Assembly: GCF_040276065.1 (NCBI RefSeq)
Contig: NZ_JBELOI010000013.1
Location: 1 to 64,000 of the forward strand
DNA length: 64,000 bases
Source of the DNA: Castellaniella sp040276065
GTDB taxonomy: Bacteria > Pseudomonadota > Gammaproteobacteria > Burkholderiales > Burkholderiaceae_B
Direction: 5' to 3'
The position numbers were made by a program, and so were the translations under genes. Numbering within the stretch: position 1 is the stretch's first letter; every line of letters starts with the position of its first letter. Below are positions 45,269-54,133 of the stretch, piece by piece. The notes under the pieces were generated by a model. The model had not been told where the DNA came from. It worked only from the letters and a program-made list of their open reading frames with translations, and did no database searches.

Positions 45269-45664
45269 ATGCGTCTGCTACACACCATGCTGCGCGTGGG
45301 CAACCTCGACCGCTCCCTGATGTTCTACACCGACATCCTGGGCATGCGGCTGCTGCGCCAGAAAGACTACCCCGACGGGCGATTCACGCTGGCCTTCGTC
45401 GGCTTCCAGGACGAGGACGACGGGGCAGTGCTCGAACTGACCCACAACTGGGACACCGAAACCTACGCGCTGGGCGACGGCTACGGCCACATCGCCATAG
45501 AGGTCGAGGACGCATACGATGCGTGCGCGCGCATCAAGGCCAAGGGCGGCCACGTGGTCCGCGACGCGGGGCCGATGAAACACAGCAGCACCGTGATCGC
45601 CTTCATCGAGGATCCCGACGGCTACAAGGTCGAACTCATCCAGCGCGAGGGCCGCGTGGACTAG
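45269..45664 (+). CDS. gloA: Lactoylglutathione lyase (glyoxalase I)
   Basis: Converts the methylglyoxal-glutathione hemithioacetal to S-lactoylglutathione; 131 residues, typical of bacterial Ni-type GloA. Metal ligands: His in MRLLHTMLRVGNLDRS, Glu in GAVLELTHNW, His in GYGHIAIEVED and Glu in DGYKVELIQRE. The two vicinal-oxygen-chelate half-sites are clear. The stop codon TAG forms part of the CTAG at the boundary of the repeat element that follows directly. Confidence 0.96.
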   Translation: MRLLHTMLRVGNLDRSLMFYTDILGMRLLRQKDYPDGRFTLAFVGFQDEDDGAVLELTHNWDTETYALGDGYGHIAIEVEDAYDACARIKAKGGHVVRDAGPMKHSSTVIAFIEDPDGYKVELIQREGRVD

Positions 45665-45932
45665 GGCCTGTTCATACTAATCAAGGAGATCGCGTTGGGT
45701 CTGTGCGCTGTCGAACGCAAGGCGTCTACCGCAGCAAGGCTTAATGCCTTGCGAGGATGGACAACGCAGCGGGCGGCGGCGCACGGACCCAACCCTTCGG
45801 GAAGCTATGAAAAATCCGTCTGCCCTGCGTTGCCCGTCTTGCGCGTATGGACATACGCGCTGCGCCAGATGCCTTGTTCAGCCAAATTTTTCATGGCTTC
45901 GCGACTCCTTGATTAGTGTGAACAGGCCCTAG
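45661..45932. mobile_element. MITE-like element, 272 bp, with 28-bp terminal inverted repeats
   Basis: The ends are inverted copies: left 45661-45688 begins CTAGGGCCTGTTCATACTAA and ends TCAAGGAG; right 45905-45932 is its complement with one mismatch in 28. Both ends begin with palindromic CTAG, which could be a target duplication or part of the repeat. Inside are nested hairpins: TTGGGTCTGTGCGC (45694-45707) with GCGCACGGACCCAA (near 45780-45793), GCAAGGC/GCCTTGC around TTAAT, and GCGTAT/ATACGC around GGAC. A GAAGC(T/C)ATGAAAAAT sequence also occurs in inverted orientation. It encodes no transposase. It lies between convergent gloA and rsmA and supplies the last bases of gloA. Confidence 0.8.
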
Positions 45933-45934
45933 GG

Positions 45935-46726
45935 TCAGGCGGTCGGCTCGACCCCGCTGGCCGCCAGGGCGTCGGCCATGTCCATGAAACGGTCGGCCGA
46001 CAGCTCCTGGGGGCGCGCCGTGGGGGCGATCCCCAGGGCATCCCAGTCCAGGGCCTCGGCCCAGACGCCGAGGCTGGCGCGCACCATCTTGCGGCGCTGC
46101 TCGAAGGCGCGCGCCACGACGCGCTCGAAGGCGCGCGCGCTGCGCGGGCGGCGCAGCATGTCTCCGGCCAGCGGCCGCATGCGGACCACCGACGACACCA
46201 CGCGCGGCGGCGGATCAAAGGCCTCGGGAGGCACATCGAACAAGCTGGACATGCGATAGCGGGCCTGCAGCATGACCGAAAGGCGCCCATACTGGGTGTC
46301 CCCGGGACGGGCCACCATTCGCTCGATCACCTCGCGCTGCAACATGAAATGCTGGTCCGTCACCTGATCGGCCCACTGCATCAAGTGAAACAGCAGCGGC
46401 GTCGAGATGTTGTAGGGCAGATTGCCGACAATTCGCAATTCGGCGCCCAGCGCGCCGAAATCCATCCCCAGGGCGTCGGCCTCGCGGACCTCAAGGCGTT
46501 CGGCCGGCCATTGATCACGCAGCCGCGCCGCAAGGTCGCGATCCAGTTCGATGACCACCAGGCGGTCGAGCCGCTCGAGTAGAGGGCGGGTCAAGGCCGA
46601 GAGGCCTGGCCCGATCTCGACCATGCGATCCGCGGGCTGCGGGTCGATGGCCCGCACGATCGAGTCGATCACCGCCTCGTCGCGCAGGAAATGCTGGCCA
46701 AACCGCTTGCGCGCCTGATGGGCCAT
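45935..46726 (-). CDS. rsmA: 16S rRNA dimethyladenosine transferase (KsgA)
   Basis: Dimethylates A1518 and A1519 of 16S rRNA during 30S maturation; 263 residues. Motifs: ARKRFGQHFLRDEAVIDSIV, SAM site VEIGPGLSALTRPLLE, VIELDRDLAARL, and the catalytic NLPYNIS motif (VGNLPYNISTPLLFHL). The start MAHQARKRFG (46726) is 2 nt after the surA stop; an upstream extension would overlap surA. Its stop lies 2 nt from the repeat element. Confidence 0.97.
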   Translation of the reverse strand: MAHQARKRFGQHFLRDEAVIDSIVRAIDPQPADRMVEIGPGLSALTRPLLERLDRLVVIELDRDLAARLRDQWPAERLEVREADALGMDFGALGAELRIVGNLPYNISTPLLFHLMQWADQVTDQHFMLQREVIERMVARPGDTQYGRLSVMLQARYRMSSLFDVPPEAFDPPPRVVSSVVRMRPLAGDMLRRPRSARAFERVVARAFEQRRKMVRASLGVWAEALDWDALGIAPTARPQELSADRFMDMADALAASGVEPTA

Positions 46727-46728
46727 GC

Positions 46729-48246
46729 TCAGCGCGCCTCGGGTGCGCTCTTCTCGAGGCGATTGTCGATGTAGGCCTGGGCGCGCAATTGATCCAGCCA
46801 TTCCTCGTACGCGGGCCCGATCCGGCGCTGCATCAGCTCGCGGCGCGCCTGCATGCGGCGGAACTCGTTTTCCATATTCTTGCTGCGGCGCTCCTCGACC
46901 TCGATCAGATGCCAGCCGAAGGGCGACTGCACGGGCTGGCTCACCTGCCCATCGCCCAGCGCGTCCATGGCTTCCTCGAAGGCCGGCACGGTGTCGCCGG
47001 GCGACACCCATCCCAGGTCGCCGCCCTGCGGCGCCGTGGCGTCCTCGGAGTATCGCTTGGCCAGCTCCGCAAAAGACTCGCCGCGCTCGATGCGCGCGCG
47101 CAGCTTCTCGAGCAGCGCGCGCGCCTTGTCGTCGGTCATGACCTTGGTGGTCTTGATCAGGATATGCCGCACATGGGTCTGGGTAACCATCATCGGCCCA
47201 GAGGGGGCCTGGCGCTGGGCTGTCTGCTGAGCCGGCGCCGGGGCGGGCTGCGGGGCGGCCTGGCGGCGCGCCGACGACGGCGCCTGGGCATAGCCGCGGC
47301 GCAGCACCTTCAGGATATGGAAGCCGCGCCCGCTTTGCAGAATCCCCGAAACCTGGCCTGGCCCGAGATTCCTGACCGCCTGTGCGAACAGATCGGGCCA
47401 GTCCGACAACGGGCGTACGCCCATATTGCCGCCATCGAGGGCCTGCGGACCATCCGAGGACGCCGCGGCCGCGCCGGCGAAATCCGCCCCGCTGCGCAGC
47501 TTGCGCAGGATGGCCTCGGCCTCGCGGCGTTTCTCCTCGACGACGCCGCTGGGCGCGCGGTCGGGCACCTCGATCAGGATTTGCGCCAGCTCGAGGAGCT
47601 CGGGGCCGCGCGCGGCGGGCGGTGCCTCGGGCTGCGGTTCGGGCGTCTCGACCCTCGACGGCGGCACGACCGCCTGGCCGGCGCCCCCTTCCGTGCTCAG
47701 AAAGGCATCGATATCGCTATCGCTGATGGTGATGTGATCGGCGACGAGGCGCTGGCGCAGCATGTCGTCCAGAATCTGCTGGCGCAACTCGCGCCGGTAG
47801 GCATCCCAGGTCAGGCCGCCGCGCTCGATCTCGCGACGCAGCTGTTCGACCGTCAGTCGGTTGCGCTGGGCGACGGACTGGATGGCATGATCCACCTGCC
47901 CGTCGCTGACCCTCAGGCCGACCCGCTCAGCCTCCTGGCGCTGCAATTCTTCGTTGATCATCTGCTGGAGGACTTGGCGGCGCATGGTGGCCTCGTCGGG
48001 CACCGGCACGTTCTGCAGCCGCATCTGCTGGCGGATCTGCGCGGCCTTGATCTCGAGCTGGCGCAGGGTGATCACCTGCTTGTTGACCACCGCGGCGATG
48101 CCGTCGACGAACTGCTCGCTCGGGGCTTGGGTCGGTTGGGGCTTGGCGGCCCGGGTCGCCGCCAGGGCCGTGCTGCCGGCGGCGAGGCCCGCGAGCGTCC
48201 CGAGAATCAGGGCAACGCGGGCCAGATGGTGCGGACGAGACATCAT
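46729..48246 (-). CDS. surA: Periplasmic peptidyl-prolyl isomerase / OMP chaperone SurA
   Basis: Chaperone for unfolded outer-membrane proteins, including LptD. 505 residues with a signal peptide (to about ALAATRAA, residue ~31), the N-terminal chaperone domain (FVDGIAAVVNKQVITLRQLE), and two parvulin domains. The second (THVRHILIKTTKVMTDDKAR, GGDLGWVSPGDTVPAFEEAM) looks intact; the first (LLELAQILIEVPDRAPSGVV) is more divergent, as usual. A Gln/Pro/Ala-rich linker separates them. The start overlaps the lptD stop by 4 nt, giving the conserved lptD-surA-rsmA operon. Confidence 0.97.
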   Translation of the reverse strand: MMSRPHHLARVALILGTLAGLAAGSTALAATRAAKPQPTQAPSEQFVDGIAAVVNKQVITLRQLEIKAAQIRQQMRLQNVPVPDEATMRRQVLQQMINEELQRQEAERVGLRVSDGQVDHAIQSVAQRNRLTVEQLRREIERGGLTWDAYRRELRQQILDDMLRQRLVADHITISDSDIDAFLSTEGGAGQAVVPPSRVETPEPQPEAPPAARGPELLELAQILIEVPDRAPSGVVEEKRREAEAILRKLRSGADFAGAAAASSDGPQALDGGNMGVRPLSDWPDLFAQAVRNLGPGQVSGILQSGRGFHILKVLRRGYAQAPSSARRQAAPQPAPAPAQQTAQRQAPSGPMMVTQTHVRHILIKTTKVMTDDKARALLEKLRARIERGESFAELAKRYSEDATAPQGGDLGWVSPGDTVPAFEEAMDALGDGQVSQPVQSPFGWHLIEVEERRSKNMENEFRRMQARRELMQRRIGPAYEEWLDQLRAQAYIDNRLEKSAPEAR

Positions 48247-50606
48247 TCATACCTCTCGAAGGCGGTTTTTTCAGGTATGGGCGCGGCCACCGACTCATAG
48301 CCCACGACCCGCTCGGACAGCAGCCGCATGGGATCGGTGCCCAACGACCCCAGTCCGGAGAGCTCCAGTTGCAGGAACACGGCCGTGTTGGCCTTTTCGG
48401 CCGATACCGCATAGCGCTGCATGACCACGCGGGCCGTCCAGCAGCAGTCGCCGCGATATTCCAGGCCCAGGATCGACTGGGTGCTGCGCTTTTCCTGCAG
48501 GGAATAATCATAACGGCCCACCCCGTACCAGCGGCGGGCGATCGGCCATTGGCCGCTCAGGCTGATCTGTTCGCGTGACTCGATCGTGGTGTCGTCGCTA
48601 TAAACCCGGTAGGGGTCGGAATAGGCATTGGGGTCGCGCTCGTAGCGGTAGGCCAGCGACACGGTCGCCAGGCGCTTGGGGTTCCAGCGCACACCCGTGC
48701 TCAGGCGCTCGCGCTGACGGGTCTCGGCCTTGAACTGGCCATCGAAATACACCGAGAATTTGTCGGTGAGCGCCGCGTTCGCCCCCAGCAAATAGTCGGA
48801 TTTTTTGTCCGACCGGGGAGCCTGGCCCGGCAGCGTGACGCGCAAGTCGGTGAAGTAATAGCGCTGGGCGGCCGAGAGGGACAGGCGCTCGAATCCGGTG
48901 TTCGCGTCCAGCCATCGCGTCGTCACCCCCAGCGTGAGCTGATTGGCGTTGGCGATGCGGTCCCAGCCACCGCTGAAGATATTCTCGTCAAAGGCCTGGA
49001 TATAGTTGAAGGTGGCGACCCCGGTGTCGAAGACCGGCAGTTGCGACTGGTCGCGATAGGGAACGTACAGATAATAGGCGCGCGGCTCGATGGTCTGAAC
49101 GGCATCGTTGCCGAACAGCGTCGTCGGCCGCTCGAACGTGAGCCCGCCGTCCACCGAGGCGATTGGCAGCACCCGCGACTGGCTGTGCGGCCATCCCGCA
49201 TAGGCCGGCAAGTCGGCCGAAAACCATTCGGTCTCGTACTGGCTCATGTGCAGGCCGATCTTGGGGGTCAGGTAGGCGCCCGGCAGGAGGAAGGGCCGGG
49301 AAATCGTGGTGTAGGAGGTGGCGCGGGTCCCGTTGGGCACGAGGCGTTGGCCGGACTGCTCGGGAAAGGCATCGCCGTGATAGATGGGCGACACGAAACG
49401 CGTCGCATAGTTTTCGGACACGATGTCCAGGCCATTCCAGTTGTAGCGCTGCGCCCGCAGATACAGCTCGGGCAGCTTATCGTAGGGCGGCGTGATGAAC
49501 GCGCCGGTGCTGTCCTGCAGGGTCTGATAGCGGTAGAACTGCAGCGAGCCGCTGAGGTAGCGATTGCCCGTCCACGAAAGCAGGGCCTGACTGGGCATGT
49601 AGGTCACGGCCGCGTCGTTCAGGCCAAAGGTCGAGAAGTCGCGGAAATAATCATCATCGGACACCTTGCGCGCATCCAGATAGGCCGTCAGCCCATAGCG
49701 GAGCTGTTGCGTGTGCTGCCAGGAATACATCCAGCGCTTTTCGCTAGTCTGCTGGTCGCGCATGAGGTAGGTGCCAAACGCCTGCCCGTTGTAGGATTCG
49801 CCCAGATAGCGCGTCTCGAGGCCCAGCTGCAGGCCACGCTTGCTCATGTAGCGCGGAAACAGCGTGGCGTCGTAATTAGGCGCAAGGTTCAGGTAATACG
49901 GCGTGGTGAGCTCGAAGCCGCTGTTCGATGAAGTGCCGTACGTGGGCACCAGGAATCCGGACTTGCGCTCGTCGCTGAGGGGAAAGGTCAAGTACGGGGA
50001 ATACAGGATGGGCACATCCTTGAAGTACAGGACGCCGTTGCGCGCCACGCCCTCGTTGCGATCCAGGTACAGGTCGACGCGGCTGGACTCGATGGTCCAG
50101 GCCGGATTGGGACACGGGCAGCCGCTGTAGCTCACGTCATACAGGCGCATCATGTCACGCCCGAGGATGTCGGCGGCGCTGGCCGTCCCGGCGCCGGCGC
50201 GGGCGCCCAGGCGAAACGCGGGCTGCTCGATGCGGCCCTTGGACGAGTCGACGTTGTAGCGCAATCGCGGCCCGGTGACGATGCTGCCGTCGCGCATCAG
50301 GAGCCCGTTGCCGTGCACGTCCAGATCGCCGGTGGCGCGGTCGTACTCGATCCGGTCCCCTTTGACGACGCCATCGACGCGGCGGACCTGCGCCGCGCCC
50401 TCGAGGATGATGCGATCATCGGCGCCCCGGCGCACCTCGTCGCCGATCAGAAAGGCCGGCTGGTCATTGCCACCCGCCACCCGGTGCGCGCCCAAGCTGC
50501 CCACCATCCGCATCCCGGAGGACTCGGCCGCGGGCGCTTGCGCCCATGCCTGCGCAAATGCCGCCAGGCATGCCCCCGAAACAATGATGCGCCAGATCCG
50601 ATGCAC
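48243..50606 (-). CDS. lptD: LPS-assembly outer-membrane protein LptD
   Basis: Beta-barrel that inserts lipopolysaccharide into the outer leaflet together with LptE; ~787 residues. No ATG fits; the GTG at 50606 gives MHRIWRIIVSGACLAAFAQA, a good signal peptide, after a GGGGGA ribosome-binding region. The N-terminal jellyroll runs to ~residue 200 (FLIGDEVRRGADDRIILEGA, RYNVDSSKGRIEQPAF). The barrel follows, starting at YFKDVPILYSPYLTFPLSDE. Candidate disulphide Cys are in SYSGCPCPNP and RGDCCWTARV. It is first of lptD-surA-rsmA and divergent from amgK. Confidence 0.95.
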   Translation of the reverse strand: MHRIWRIIVSGACLAAFAQAWAQAPAAESSGMRMVGSLGAHRVAGGNDQPAFLIGDEVRRGADDRIILEGAAQVRRVDGVVKGDRIEYDRATGDLDVHGNGLLMRDGSIVTGPRLRYNVDSSKGRIEQPAFRLGARAGAGTASAADILGRDMMRLYDVSYSGCPCPNPAWTIESSRVDLYLDRNEGVARNGVLYFKDVPILYSPYLTFPLSDERKSGFLVPTYGTSSNSGFELTTPYYLNLAPNYDATLFPRYMSKRGLQLGLETRYLGESYNGQAFGTYLMRDQQTSEKRWMYSWQHTQQLRYGLTAYLDARKVSDDDYFRDFSTFGLNDAAVTYMPSQALLSWTGNRYLSGSLQFYRYQTLQDSTGAFITPPYDKLPELYLRAQRYNWNGLDIVSENYATRFVSPIYHGDAFPEQSGQRLVPNGTRATSYTTISRPFLLPGAYLTPKIGLHMSQYETEWFSADLPAYAGWPHSQSRVLPIASVDGGLTFERPTTLFGNDAVQTIEPRAYYLYVPYRDQSQLPVFDTGVATFNYIQAFDENIFSGGWDRIANANQLTLGVTTRWLDANTGFERLSLSAAQRYYFTDLRVTLPGQAPRSDKKSDYLLGANAALTDKFSVYFDGQFKAETRQRERLSTGVRWNPKRLATVSLAYRYERDPNAYSDPYRVYSDDTTIESREQISLSGQWPIARRWYGVGRYDYSLQEKRSTQSILGLEYRGDCCWTARVVMQRYAVSAEKANTAVFLQLELSGLGSLGTDPMRLLSERVVGYESVAAPIPEKTAFERYE

Positions 50607-50737
50607 GAAGACCCAGTCCCCCAAGGATGATGTTTGTACCGCGACTGATCCGCGCGCCCACAACGACCAGCGACCCAGTATTATAGAGAAGCCGCCGCAG
50701 CCGTGCGTGCGACCTCCGACCACCCTGCCGCATCCCG

Positions 50738-51781
50738 ATGAAGACTCCGCCCGCCCCCGATCCCCGTCTCGACAGCCTGAAGCAATGGCTGCGCACTCTG
50801 CCCGCCGCACTGGGCGTCGAACCCGACAGCCTGACACCCGTTTCGGGCGACGCGAGCTTTCGGCGGTACTTCAGGGTCGCAACGTCGGGCGGCACCCGCA
50901 TCGTCATGGACGCGCCGCCGCCGCACGAGGACTGCGGCCCCTTTGTGCGCATCGCCCAGCGGCTGGCCGGGGCCGGGTTGACCGTACCGGCCATTTTCGC
51001 ACACGAGACGGCCCGGGGATTCCTGCTGCTGTCGGACCTCGGACGGCAAACCTATTACGAGGCCATCCAGGCGGGCCTGGATCCACAGGCCCTGCAGCGG
51101 CGCTACCGCGCCGTGCTGCGCGACCTGCCACGGATACAGCAGGTGTCCTGCGAGGGGTTGCCGCTCTATGATGAAACACGCCTGCTCGACGAACTTGCCC
51201 TGTTCCCGCAATGGTATCTCGAGACCCACCTGGGCCTGGGGCCCGATGCGGATCGGCAGGCCGTGCTGCAAAGCACCTTCGAGCGTCTCGCGCGAGACGC
51301 GGCCCGCCAGCCCCGGGTGTTCGTCCACCGCGACTTTCATTCCCCCAACCTGATGATCAACGAGGCCGGGCCCGACGCGGCGCCCGGCATCATCGATTTC
51401 CAGGATGCCGTGCATGGGCCGCTCAGCTACGACATCGCCTCGTTGGTCATGGACGCCCGCACGACCTGGGACGAGCCCCAGCAACTGGACTGGGGCATCC
51501 GCTACTGGGAGGCCGCGCGCGCCGCCGGCCTGCCCGTGCCCGCCGACTTCGCCGAGTTCCACCAACAGTATGAATGGATGGGCCTGCAGCGCAACCTGCG
51601 CATCCTGGGCGTATTCGCGCGCCTGTCGCACCGCGATGGCAAGCATCACTACCTCGGCCACATCCCACGGGTGCGCGCCTACGTGCGCCAGGTCGCCGGC
51701 CGTTACGACGCCTTCCACCCCTTGCTGCGCGTGCTCGACCAGGCCGAGCAGATCCAGACCACCGACGGCTATTCATTCTGA
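50738..51781 (+). CDS. amgK: N-acetylmuramate/N-acetylglucosamine kinase AmgK
   Basis: Aminoglycoside-phosphotransferase-fold kinase that phosphorylates MurNAc at C1 in peptidoglycan recycling; 347 residues. Kinase features: VSGDASFRRYFRV, VFVHRDFHSPNLMINEAG (catalytic HxD and Asn) and GIIDFQDAVHGPLSYDIASL (metal Asp). The stop TGA overlaps the murU ATG by one base. AmgK and MurU bypass de novo MurA/MurB steps and can confer fosfomycin tolerance in other species. Divergent from lptD with 131 nt between starts. Confidence 0.92.
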   Translation: MKTPPAPDPRLDSLKQWLRTLPAALGVEPDSLTPVSGDASFRRYFRVATSGGTRIVMDAPPPHEDCGPFVRIAQRLAGAGLTVPAIFAHETARGFLLLSDLGRQTYYEAIQAGLDPQALQRRYRAVLRDLPRIQQVSCEGLPLYDETRLLDELALFPQWYLETHLGLGPDADRQAVLQSTFERLARDAARQPRVFVHRDFHSPNLMINEAGPDAAPGIIDFQDAVHGPLSYDIASLVMDARTTWDEPQQLDWGIRYWEAARAAGLPVPADFAEFHQQYEWMGLQRNLRILGVFARLSHRDGKHHYLGHIPRVRAYVRQVAGRYDAFHPLLRVLDQAEQIQTTDGYSF

Positions 51782-52506
51782 TGCGCGCCATGATTCTGGC
51801 GGCCGGGCGCGGCGAACGGATGCGGCCGCTGACCGACACCTGCCCCAAACCCCTACTGCCCGCGGGCGGCCAGCCTCTCATCGTCTGGCACATCCGTCGC
51901 CTGGTCGCGGCCGGCATCCCCGACATCATCATCAACCACGCCTGGCTCGGCGCGCGGATCGAGGCTGAACTGGGCGACGGGCGGGGCTATGGCGCCCGCA
52001 TCGACTACTCGCCCGAGTCCACCGCGCTCGAAACCGCGGCCGGAATCGCCCGCGCGCTGCCGTTTTTCGGGGACGAACCCTTTCTCGCCATCAACGGCGA
52101 CATCTGGTGCGATTGGGATGTCGGCCAGGCGCCGCGATTCGCCGCAACCCTGGGCGACGGGACGCTGGCCCGGCTGGTACTGGTGGACAACCCGGCGCAC
52201 CACCCCGCGGGCGACTTCTTTCTCGGGCCCGACGGGCGCATCGCTTCCGAAGGCCGGGATGCCCTGACTTTTTCGGGTATCGGCCTCTATCACCCCGCCC
52301 TGTTTGCCGGTGTACCGACCGACCACCCGGCGCCGCTCGCCCCGGTGCTGCGCGCGGCCATCGCACGAGGCCGGGTCGCGGGCGAACACCATCGCGGGCA
52401 CTGGGTGGACGTCGGCACGCCCGAGCGCCTGCGCGCACTGGATCAGTGGCTGCGCACCCGCGCCAGCGGCCAAGGGCCGGGCGACGGTCCGCCCGCACGC
52501 TGCTAA
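51781..52506 (+). CDS. murU: N-acetylmuramate alpha-1-phosphate uridylyltransferase MurU
   Basis: Nucleotidyltransferase, 241 residues, making UDP-MurNAc from MurNAc-1-P. The signature loop is MILAAGRGERMRPLTDTCPKPLLPAGG; FLAINGDIWCDWDVG holds the metal Asp. The start is ATG 51781, overlapping the amgK stop; upstream frame is inside amgK. With amgK it completes the recycling shunt. Confidence 0.93.
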   Translation: MRAMILAAGRGERMRPLTDTCPKPLLPAGGQPLIVWHIRRLVAAGIPDIIINHAWLGARIEAELGDGRGYGARIDYSPESTALETAAGIARALPFFGDEPFLAINGDIWCDWDVGQAPRFAATLGDGTLARLVLVDNPAHHPAGDFFLGPDGRIASEGRDALTFSGIGLYHPALFAGVPTDHPAPLAPVLRAAIARGRVAGEHHRGHWVDVGTPERLRALDQWLRTRASGQGPGDGPPARC

Positions 52507-52669
52507 ACTTCCGATTTTGGCGCTTTGCGCGCCGGATCCGATTCTTTTCCGTGTCTGGCAAATCGAAACGGTGTATGTGAACGGCGCCAGCCGGCCCGCA
52601 CAACCGTCTAAGCTTCAGGATTTCGCAGGCCCGCGGGCCTCGGGCACACCGCAGTACAGGAACGCACCC

Positions 52670-53392
52670 ATGTCTTTCGGCTCTTCGAAACGCCCCGCCT
52701 TCAAACCCACTCCCTATGGCTATACGCGCCAGCGCCGGGGTATTCCGCGCTGGCTGGTGCTGCTGATCAGCGGCATTGTCCTCGGTGCCGGCGGCGTCGT
52801 GTTCCTGCAGCGCAGCTACGGCCCGCCACGGCTCACGGCCGAGCAGTCCGAGCAATTACGCATGGACCTCAATTCCGCCAATCTCGAAAAGCAGCAGTTG
52901 CAAACGCAGGCCAAACAGCTCAGGACCGATCTCGAGCAGGCCCGCCAGTCGCTGGCCGACCAGACCGGCAAGCTCGAGCAATTACGCGCCGACCACGCCA
53001 GCATGGAAGCCGGCGTGGCCGAGCTGATCGCGGCGATCCCCCCTGATCCGCGCGGCACCTCACCCGGCATCCGCGCGGCCGACATGGTCACGCGCAACGA
53101 TCGGCTGGCATACAACACCCTGCTGATCCAGGAACTGCCCGAGGGCGCAACCGAGGCGCCAGCCTTCGACGGCGCAATAAAGCTCATCGCCGCTGGCCAC
53201 TACAGCAACGGACAGACGGTCTACGTGGACATCGCCACTCTGCCGCTGCACATGGGGCGCTATACCCAGATCAAGGGCGAGTCCGAGTTGCCCAAGGGCT
53301 TTCGCGCCCGCCAGGTGACCGTCCAGATCACCGCGGCCGGTTCCGACAAGATCACCGCGACGCGCACCATCCGCGTCACGCAGGGCAAATAG
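52670..53392 (+). CDS. Membrane-anchored coiled-coil protein, unknown function
   Basis: A 240-residue protein with one N-terminal transmembrane helix (GIPRWLVLLISGIVLGAGGV, residues ~24-45), then a coiled coil of ~75 residues (SEQLRMDLNSANLEKQQLQT through LEQLRADHASMEAGVAELI) and a C-terminal beta-rich domain (~130-238: TLLIQELPEGATEAPAFDGA, GYSNGQ-like AAGHYSNGQTVYVDI). The bulk is probably periplasmic. I do not recognise a characterised family. It sits between murU and the convergent glnQ; 163 nt of non-coding sequence before it contain nothing I can identify. Confidence 0.8.
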   Translation: MSFGSSKRPAFKPTPYGYTRQRRGIPRWLVLLISGIVLGAGGVVFLQRSYGPPRLTAEQSEQLRMDLNSANLEKQQLQTQAKQLRTDLEQARQSLADQTGKLEQLRADHASMEAGVAELIAAIPPDPRGTSPGIRAADMVTRNDRLAYNTLLIQELPEGATEAPAFDGAIKLIAAGHYSNGQTVYVDIATLPLHMGRYTQIKGESELPKGFRARQVTVQITAAGSDKITATRTIRVTQGK

Positions 53393-53404
53393 CGGGACGC
53401 CGGC

Positions 53405-54133
53405 TCAAGCCACGTGCTGCAGAAAATCCTTTAGGCGCTGACTGGGCGGATTGCTGAGCAGGGCCTGAGGATCGCCATCCTCCGCGATCCGGCCCTGGTC
53501 CATGAAGATCAGGCGGCTGCCGACCTTGCGCGCGAACTCCATCTCGTGGGTGACCACGATCATGCTCATGCCTTCCTCGGCCACGTCCTGCATCACCCGC
53601 AGCACCTCATGGCGCAATTCGGGGTCCAGGGCCGAGGTGGGCTCGTCGAACAACATCAGCCGCGGCTTGATCGCCAACGCGCGCGCAATGGCGACGCGCT
53701 GCTGCTGGCCGCCGGACAATTGCCCGGGATAATGTCCGGCCCGTTCGGCCAGGCCGACTTTCGCAAGCAGGGCGTGGGCCTGCTCGCCCGCCTGGACGCG
53801 CGGCGTGCCGCGCGCATGGATGGGGCCGAACATCACATTCTCGAGCGCCGTGAGCTGGGGAAACAGATTGAATTGCTGAAACACCATCCCTGCCTCGCGG
53901 CGCAGTTCGCGCACCTGCGCCGGGCTGCCGAGCACGCTGTGTCCGTTGACGACGATGTCGCCGCCCTGGATGGTCTCGAGCACGTTGATGCAGCGCAGGA
54001 AGGTGGACTTGCCGGATCCCGAGGGCCCCACCACCACCACGACCTCGCCCGGCTCGATCGCCAGGTCGATTCCGTCGAGGACCACATTGTCGCCAAAGCG
54101 TTTGGTGACGTTCTTGAATTCGACGATGCTCAT
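53405..54133 (-). CDS. glnQ: Polar amino-acid ABC transporter ATP-binding protein (GlnQ-like)
   Basis: A 242-residue ATPase of a polar amino-acid importer. Walker A GPSGSGKSTFLRC, Q-loop AGMVFQQFNLFPQ, signature YPGQLSGGQQQRVAIARAL, Walker B PRLMLFDEPTSALDPEL and H-loop VVTHEMEFA are all present. The start MSIVEFKNVTK (54133) overlaps the permease stop by 4 nt; the longer frame is inside the permease gene. Order glnH-glnP-glnQ. Glutamine is the likely but unproven substrate. Confidence 0.95.
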   Translation of the reverse strand: MSIVEFKNVTKRFGDNVVLDGIDLAIEPGEVVVVVGPSGSGKSTFLRCINVLETIQGGDIVVNGHSVLGSPAQVRELRREAGMVFQQFNLFPQLTALENVMFGPIHARGTPRVQAGEQAHALLAKVGLAERAGHYPGQLSGGQQQRVAIARALAIKPRLMLFDEPTSALDPELRHEVLRVMQDVAEEGMSMIVVTHEMEFARKVGSRLIFMDQGRIAEDGDPQALLSNPPSQRLKDFLQHVA

